From Dehalococcoidia bacterium (GTDB lineage: Bacteria; Chloroflexota; Dehalococcoidia; Dehalococcoidales; UBA1222): DNA of 42,969 bases. Position 1 is the stretch's first letter, and each line of letters starts with the position of its first letter. Below the pieces are notes generated by a model, which ran no database searches, had not been told where the DNA came from, and worked only from the letters and a program-made list of their open reading frames with translations. The stretch spans positions 1 through 42,969 of the forward strand of contig WRHS01000002.1 of NCBI GenBank assembly GCA_009783135.1. The letters are read 5' to 3'. Positions 38,996-42,969 of this stretch are shown piece after piece. The translations under genes were made by a program, and so were the position numbers.

Positions 38996-39928
38996 ATGAA
39001 ACGGTTTGTTTCATTGATGTTAATAGCATCTTTTCTGCTGTCGATGTTGGCGGGATGTCAACAGAATGAGCCGGATGACAGGACATGCGTTGTTGCCACA
39101 ATTTTCGCACCATTTGATTTTGTGCGCGAAATAGCCGGTGACGCAGTCAATGCGAGCATGCTTCTCCCCCCTGCCTCCGAAAGCCACTCTTTTGAGCCCA
39201 CGCCAAAGGATATTATCAAAATTCAAAACTGCGACATTTTCATTTACGTCGGTGGTGAGTCCGATGCGTGGGTAAATCAAATACTGTCATCCATGGATAC
39301 CAGCAATATGAAAATCATCACACTCATGGATTGCGTCGATTTGGTAGAGGAGGAAATCGTTGAGGGTATGGAGGATGACGATGACGACAGCGATGACATT
39401 GCATACGACGAGCATGTTTGGACTTCACCTAAAAACGCCAAGCTGATTGTTCAGAAAATATCGGATGCCTTATGCAAGGCTGACGCGCAAAACGCCACTT
39501 TGTTTCAGGCGCGCACAACTGCTTACATTGAAAGACTTGACGATCTGGATGCGGCTTTCAAGTCTGTTGTGGACGGCGCGGTGCGGAAAACCATCGTCTT
39601 CGGCGATAGATTCCCTTTCCGTTATTTTACCGATGCCTACGGGCTTGATTATTTTGCGGCATTTCCAGGTTGTGCATCTGAAACCGAGCCGAACCCAAAG
39701 ACTGTCGCGTTCCTAATAGATAAGATTAGAGAAGAAAATATCCCTGTGGTTTTCCATATTGAGCTATCAAACCCCAAAATGGCGAATACCATACGAGCTG
39801 AAACCGGAGCAAAGGTTTTGCTTTTGCATTCCTGCCACAACATATCACGGGATGATTTCAGGAAAGGCTTAAGCTATATGGAACTCATGACGCGTAATGT
39901 GGAAGCGTTACGGGAAGCGCTACAGTAA
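38996..39928 (+). CDS. znuA: Zinc ABC transporter substrate-binding lipoprotein
   Basis: A 310-residue cluster A-I binding protein. Residues 1-20 form a signal peptide with lipobox LAGC (Cys21 lipidated). Metal ligands are likely the His in SESHSFEP, the His in DEHVWTSP and the acidic/His C-terminal lobe (HIELSNPK, LHSCHN). A run of Asp (DDDDDSDD, about residues 126-133) replaces the usual His-rich loop and may gather zinc. FGDRFPFRYF stands where many ZnuA have a third His, as in a Firmicute-like subgroup. It starts at ATG 38996 behind AAAGGAG and leads znuACB. Confidence 0.9.
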   Translation: MKRFVSLMLIASFLLSMLAGCQQNEPDDRTCVVATIFAPFDFVREIAGDAVNASMLLPPASESHSFEPTPKDIIKIQNCDIFIYVGGESDAWVNQILSSMDTSNMKIITLMDCVDLVEEEIVEGMEDDDDDSDDIAYDEHVWTSPKNAKLIVQKISDALCKADAQNATLFQARTTAYIERLDDLDAAFKSVVDGAVRKTIVFGDRFPFRYFTDAYGLDYFAAFPGCASETEPNPKTVAFLIDKIREENIPVVFHIELSNPKMANTIRAETGAKVLLLHSCHNISRDDFRKGLSYMELMTRNVEALREALQ

Positions 39929-39929
39929 T

Positions 39930-40655
39930 ATGGCTCTCATCACCTGCCGGGATGCATCCTTCGCCTATGAGGGTAACACCGTCGTCGAAGGTCTTAACTT
40001 TACAGTTGAAAGCGGCGATTACCTGTGTATTATCGGCGAAAACGGCTCAGGTAAAAGCACCATCATCAAAGGATTACTGCGTCTTAAAACACCTCAAACC
40101 GGAAGCATCGTGGCTGGTGACGGGCTTAAGCCCAGTGAGATCGGTTACCTGCCGCAGCAAACTGTAGTACAGAAGGATTTCCCTGCAAGCGCATATGAGG
40201 TCGTTTTGTCCGGAAGGCTTGGTGCGCGCGGCATTTTACCTTTCTACTCAAGGGCAGATAAGGCCATCGCAGAAGAAAACATCCGGCGTCTTGATATTGT
40301 TGATCTGCGCAATAAATGCTACCGTGAATTATCCGGCGGGCAGCAACAACGCGTGCTGCTGGCCAGGGCACTCTGCGCCACAAAAAAACTCCTGTTGCTG
40401 GATGAGCCTGTTGCCGGGCTTGATCCGCTGGTTACACAGGAATTGTACCGGCTAATTGAGGACATTAATCGCCAAATGGGTATTACCATCATCATGGTTT
40501 CACACGACGTGCGCACCGCAGTCAAATACGCCAGCCACATCCTGCACCTGAAAAACACTCAGGCATTTTTCGGAAGAACCGAGGATTATGTAAGCTCAGG
40601 CGTTGGAATCAGCTTTTTAAACTGCGGCTGCGCCGACGGAAGGCACGCCGAATGA
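39930..40655 (+). CDS. znuC: Zinc ABC transporter ATPase
   Basis: A 241-residue ATPase with Walker A GENGSGKST, the Q-loop YLPQQTVVQKDFP typical of ZnuC/MntB, signature LSGGQQQRVLLARAL, Walker B LLLLDEPVAGLDP and the H-loop MVSHDV. It ends with cysteines (FLNCGCADG). ATG 39930 starts 1 nt after the znuA stop codon and its end overlaps znuB in an ATGA, so the three are translationally coupled. Confidence 0.93.
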   Translation: MALITCRDASFAYEGNTVVEGLNFTVESGDYLCIIGENGSGKSTIIKGLLRLKTPQTGSIVAGDGLKPSEIGYLPQQTVVQKDFPASAYEVVLSGRLGARGILPFYSRADKAIAEENIRRLDIVDLRNKCYRELSGGQQQRVLLARALCATKKLLLLDEPVAGLDPLVTQELYRLIEDINRQMGITIIMVSHDVRTAVKYASHILHLKNTQAFFGRTEDYVSSGVGISFLNCGCADGRHAE

Positions 40656-41473
40656 TTAACGCCTTGGTTGAGATGTTCTCATATGCCTTCATTGTACGCG
40701 CCGTTATTGTCGGTCTGCTGGTGTCGCTTTGTGCTGCGCTGCTGGGCGTAAGCCTTGTGCTAAAGCGTTACTCCATGATTGGCGACGGACTTTCGCATGT
40801 TGGATTCGGAACGCTTGCCGTGGCCACAGCTTTGAATATCGCACCTTTGAGCATATCAATTCCAGCCACTGTGCTCGCGGCATTTTTGCTGCTGCGCATC
40901 AGCGAAAACAGCAAAATCAAGGGCGATGCCGCCATCGCACTCATTTCAACCGGCGCATTGGCAATTGGCATAATGGTCATATCTTTTACAACAGGAATGA
41001 ATACGGATGTGTATAGTTATATGTTCGGAAGCATTCTGGCAATGAGCACAAGCGACGTAACCCTAAGCGTCGCGCTCGCCGTTGTGGTACTGGTACTGTT
41101 CATTTTCTTTTACAATAAGTTATTCGGTGTAATATTTGACGAAAACTTTGCCAAGGCAACCGGTGTAAAAACCTTTCTGTACAATATGCTGATTGCCATC
41201 CTTACAGCAATAACTATTGTGTTGGGCATGCGCATGATTGGCGCACTCCTAATTTCCAGTCTTATTCTTTTCCCTGCGCTTACCTCCATGCGTATATGCA
41301 AGAAATTCAAAAGCGTAACGATATGCGCCGCATGTGTATCGCTTGCCAGCTTTTTCATCGGCATAGTTGTGTCCTACTCATATGCCACCCCTGCCGGTGC
41401 AAGCGTAGTCATCGTAAACATTGCGGCATTTGCTCTTTTCTGGCTTATTAATTCGCTTAAAAGAAGAACCTGA
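40652..41473 (+). CDS. znuB: Zinc ABC transporter permease
   Basis: A 273-residue ABC-3 family permease with about eight membrane helices. The family region SLVLKRYSMIGDGLSHVGFGTLAVA is near residues 32-56, and the coupling segment KATGVKTFLYNMLIAILTA near residue 170. It ends the znuACB operon. No terminator hairpin is evident after it. Confidence 0.92.
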   Translation: MINALVEMFSYAFIVRAVIVGLLVSLCAALLGVSLVLKRYSMIGDGLSHVGFGTLAVATALNIAPLSISIPATVLAAFLLLRISENSKIKGDAAIALISTGALAIGIMVISFTTGMNTDVYSYMFGSILAMSTSDVTLSVALAVVVLVLFIFFYNKLFGVIFDENFAKATGVKTFLYNMLIAILTAITIVLGMRMIGALLISSLILFPALTSMRICKKFKSVTICAACVSLASFFIGIVVSYSYATPAGASVVIVNIAAFALFWLINSLKRRT

Positions 41474-41524
41474 CTTATAAAGAGCGTTTATATTTCATGA
41501 ACTTGGATACAGATGGCAACTGTC

Positions 41525-41582
41525 GCGATACGCGATATTGAATTTAGCGCCGAATTCTGCGATAATTTTCCGCTGGTATCGC
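41525..41582. repeat. Cluster of four GCGATA sites before the P-loop gene
   Basis: GCGATA occurs at 41525-41530, 41532-41537 and 41549-41554 on plus and as TATCGC at 41577-41582. It lies in the 160-bp gap between znuB and the P-loop gene, upstream of the latter's start at 41634. A regulator-binding cluster is possible; I do not know a factor with this site. Confidence 0.4.
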
Positions 41583-41633
41583 GAATAGCGAAAAAGTCGC
41601 AAGCATGGGAAATGCCGTGCGGGAGGTAAGCGA

Positions 41634-42314
41634 ATGCGCTTGGCGAGAGTCACGGTTTTTGCCGGCCATTTTGGCAGCGGCAAAACAAGTATAGCTGTGG
41701 CTTATGCCTTGTGGGCCAAACAACAAAAAAATCGTGTGGTATTATGCGATTTGGATATTGTAAACCCATACTTCCGAATGGCCGGTGCCGCAGATGCTCT
41801 CAAGAGAGCCGGCGTTGGTCTGATTGCCTCCCGTTTTGCGGGCACAAACGTGGAAGCACCGGCCATACCGGTGGGGACGCTCGCAATATTTGATGATACC
41901 GACATTACCGGCATCATTGACTTAGGAGGAGATGACCGCGGTGCGTTGGCGCTCGGAAGATATGCCGGGCTTTTGCAGAAAAGCGGTGCGTTTGAGATGC
42001 TCTTGGTTACAAATCAATATCGTCCGCTGACGCGCAACTTAGACGACTTGTGCCAGATTAAAAATGAAATTGAAACAGCCAGCATGGTAGGTTTCACCGG
42101 GCTTATCAACAACTCCAATCTTGCGACGGAGACAACGCTGCAGGATGTGATTGCCACAGCAGATTTTGCCACGGAAGCCTCTGAAAAACTGGCTCTGCCG
42201 CTGAAAATGACAGCGATTGACAATCGCCTGCTCCAAAGCGAGGAAGCCCAAGAGGAAGCACGTCTTACGTTAGGTGAGGTATTTCCTATGGCTTTGTACC
42301 CAAACAAATTTTGA
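41634..42314 (+). CDS. P-loop ATPase linked to 2-oxoacid oxidoreductase genes
   Basis: A 226-residue MinD/ParA-like P-loop protein: GHFGSGKTSIAVAYAL (Walker A near residues 11-19), LCDLDIVNPYFRMA (deviant switch), IIDLGGDDRGALALGR and the late VTNQYRPLTRN. It is soluble. Proteins of this family often precede ferredoxin-linked 2-oxoacid oxidoreductase genes in anaerobes, as here, and may help assemble or regulate the enzyme; the function is not proven. ATG 41634 has GGAGGT 7 nt upstream; the ferredoxin gene follows after 30 nt. Confidence 0.8.
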   Translation: MRLARVTVFAGHFGSGKTSIAVAYALWAKQQKNRVVLCDLDIVNPYFRMAGAADALKRAGVGLIASRFAGTNVEAPAIPVGTLAIFDDTDITGIIDLGGDDRGALALGRYAGLLQKSGAFEMLLVTNQYRPLTRNLDDLCQIKNEIETASMVGFTGLINNSNLATETTLQDVIATADFATEASEKLALPLKMTAIDNRLLQSEEAQEEARLTLGEVFPMALYPNKF

Positions 42315-42344
42315 AAACTGCGGACGTCCGAAAGAGGAGAAAAC

Positions 42345-42551
42345 ATGGCAAATGTAACGTTTAAAACGGATGAATGCAAGGGATGCGGGCTGTGCGTGCA
42401 GGCCTGCCCGCAGAAGATTGTGAGCCTTGGAGAGCATAAAATCAACGCAAAGGGTTTCCGTCCGGCGGGCATAACAGATACAGAGGCATGTATTGGGTGT
42501 GCATTCTGCGCCATGATGTGCCCCGATGCTGTCATCACTGTGGAAAAGTAA
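42345..42551 (+). CDS. korD: 2-oxoacid:ferredoxin oxidoreductase delta subunit (ferredoxin-like)
   Basis: A 68-residue protein with two [4Fe-4S] motifs, CKGCGLCVQACP (about residues 12-23) and CIGCAFCAMMCP (about 48-59). It is the electron-transfer subunit of a 2-oxoglutarate or branched-chain 2-oxoacid:ferredoxin oxidoreductase, given the alpha subunit 13 nt downstream. GAGGAG precedes ATG 42345. Kor and Vor cannot be separated from this subunit. Confidence 0.9.
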   Translation: MANVTFKTDECKGCGLCVQACPQKIVSLGEHKINAKGFRPAGITDTEACIGCAFCAMMCPDAVITVEK

Positions 42552-42564
42552 GAGAGGTATTGAT

Positions 42565-42969
42565 ATGGCTGCAAAGGTTTTGATGAAAGGAAATGAGGCA
42601 ATTGCCGAAGGGGCATTGCTTGCAGGCTGCCGGCACTACTTCGGTTATCCCATCACACCACAATCGGAAATAGCGGCCTATATGGCCAAGAAAATGCTCA
42701 AACAAAATGGTACTTTCCTGCAGGCAGAGAGCGAGGTGGCCGCCATCAATATGGTCATCGGCGCATCAGCTGCAGGGGTACGTGTTATGACGTCCTCATC
42801 CAGCCCAGGCTTCGCTTTGAAAAGTGAGGGGCTGAGTTACCTTGCCGGCTGCGACCTGCCGGCGGTTGTAGTTAACATTCAACGCGGGGGACCGGGGCTT
42901 GGCGGCATTCAGCCGTCACAGGCAGACTACTATCATGCCACAAGAAGCGCAGGTCACGGCGACTTTCAT
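42565..42969 (+). CDS. korA: 2-oxoacid:ferredoxin oxidoreductase alpha subunit, N-terminal part, cut by window edge
   Basis: The first 135 residues of the alpha subunit: LMKGNEAIAEGALLAGCRHYFGYPITPQSEI, then QAESEVAAINMVIGASAAGVRVMTSSSSPGFALKSEGLSYLAGCDLPAVVVNIQRGGPGLGG. This matches KorA/VorB. The enzyme oxidatively decarboxylates a 2-oxoacid to acyl-CoA with TPP (on the beta subunit) and ferredoxin, or runs in reverse. The frame is open to the last base, so the gene continues beyond the window. ATG 42565 has AGAGAGG upstream. Confidence 0.92.
   Translation, partial: MAAKVLMKGNEAIAEGALLAGCRHYFGYPITPQSEIAAYMAKKMLKQNGTFLQAESEVAAINMVIGASAAGVRVMTSSSSPGFALKSEGLSYLAGCDLPAVVVNIQRGGPGLGGIQPSQADYYHATRSAGHGDFH

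Noticed and set aside
1..42969. CRISPR arrays, rRNA, transposases, phage genes and toxin-antitoxin pairs
   Set aside because: I looked for regular repeats and for typical proteins on both strands and saw none.

Overview
The window is a gene-dense bacterial chromosome segment holding mostly housekeeping genes, with two metal-transport loci and the edges of two catabolic loci. The genes point to a strict anaerobe: radical-SAM lysine 2,3-aminomutase, an NfnAB/SudAB-type flavoprotein pair, a ferredoxin-linked 2-oxoacid oxidoreductase and a Ni/Co ECF transporter. The archaeal-type phosphoglycerate mutase-like gene beside aspartokinase, DUF951, RemA-Gmk, and a TPR gene beside gyrA suggest Chloroflexota (Dehalococcoidia-like). 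This is a guess from gene content and order; an anaerobic Firmicute is the main alternative. There are no rRNA genes, insertion sequences, CRISPR arrays or phage genes. One tRNA, tRNA-Pro(CGG), is present.

Layout. 0-3.7 kb: the N-terminal part of kamA, then an operon (HIT hydrolase, two small PLDc_N membrane proteins, ABC ATPase, ABC-2 permease), both on the minus strand. 3.8-6.2 kb: a TIGR03960-type radical SAM protein and an unidentified zinc-ribbon protein on plus. 6.3-9.6 kb: gyrA with an upstream TPR gene. 9.7-13.9 kb: a NifU-like scaffold, lysC, a small zinc ribbon, the apgM-like gene, tRNA-Pro and mazG. 14-21.8 kb: pyrF, DUF951, relA/spoT, dnaA, fmt, rnhA, hisS. 22.2-27.7 kb: obgE, nadD, gyrB, folC. 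27.7-31.2 kb: a SWIM zinc-finger gene behind a leader-peptide/terminator element, then a Fur-family (Nur-like) regulator and cbiMNQO. 31.2-34.6 kb: remA-gmk and the NfnAB-like pair. 34.6-37.4 kb: a large ATPase-FtsX fusion transporter. 37.5-38.4 kb: a split MaoC hydratase pair. 38.4-41.5 kb: zur-znuACB. 41.6 kb to the end: a P-loop protein and the start of a 2-oxoacid:ferredoxin oxidoreductase operon.

Strand composition changes twice. Left of about 22 kb the plus strand is C-rich over minus-strand genes and most genes are on minus. From about 22.15 to 34.6 kb the plus strand is G-rich and most genes are on plus. To the right it returns to the left-hand pattern. The first switch coincides with an AT-rich 0.3-kb divergent gap between hisS and obgE that carries four phased DnaA-box-like repeats, 3.2 kb from dnaA. 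This is the best candidate replication origin in the window.

The most interesting regulatory structure is upstream of the SWIM gene: a promoter, a 10-codon ORF with its own Shine-Dalgarno, and a strong terminator hairpin whose first bases are part of the ORF's stop codon, followed at once by the SWIM gene's Shine-Dalgarno. Next to it, the Fur-family gene has an exact TTGCAA-N5-TTGCAA (Nur-box) operator built into its -35 element, and the Ni/Co transporter genes follow.
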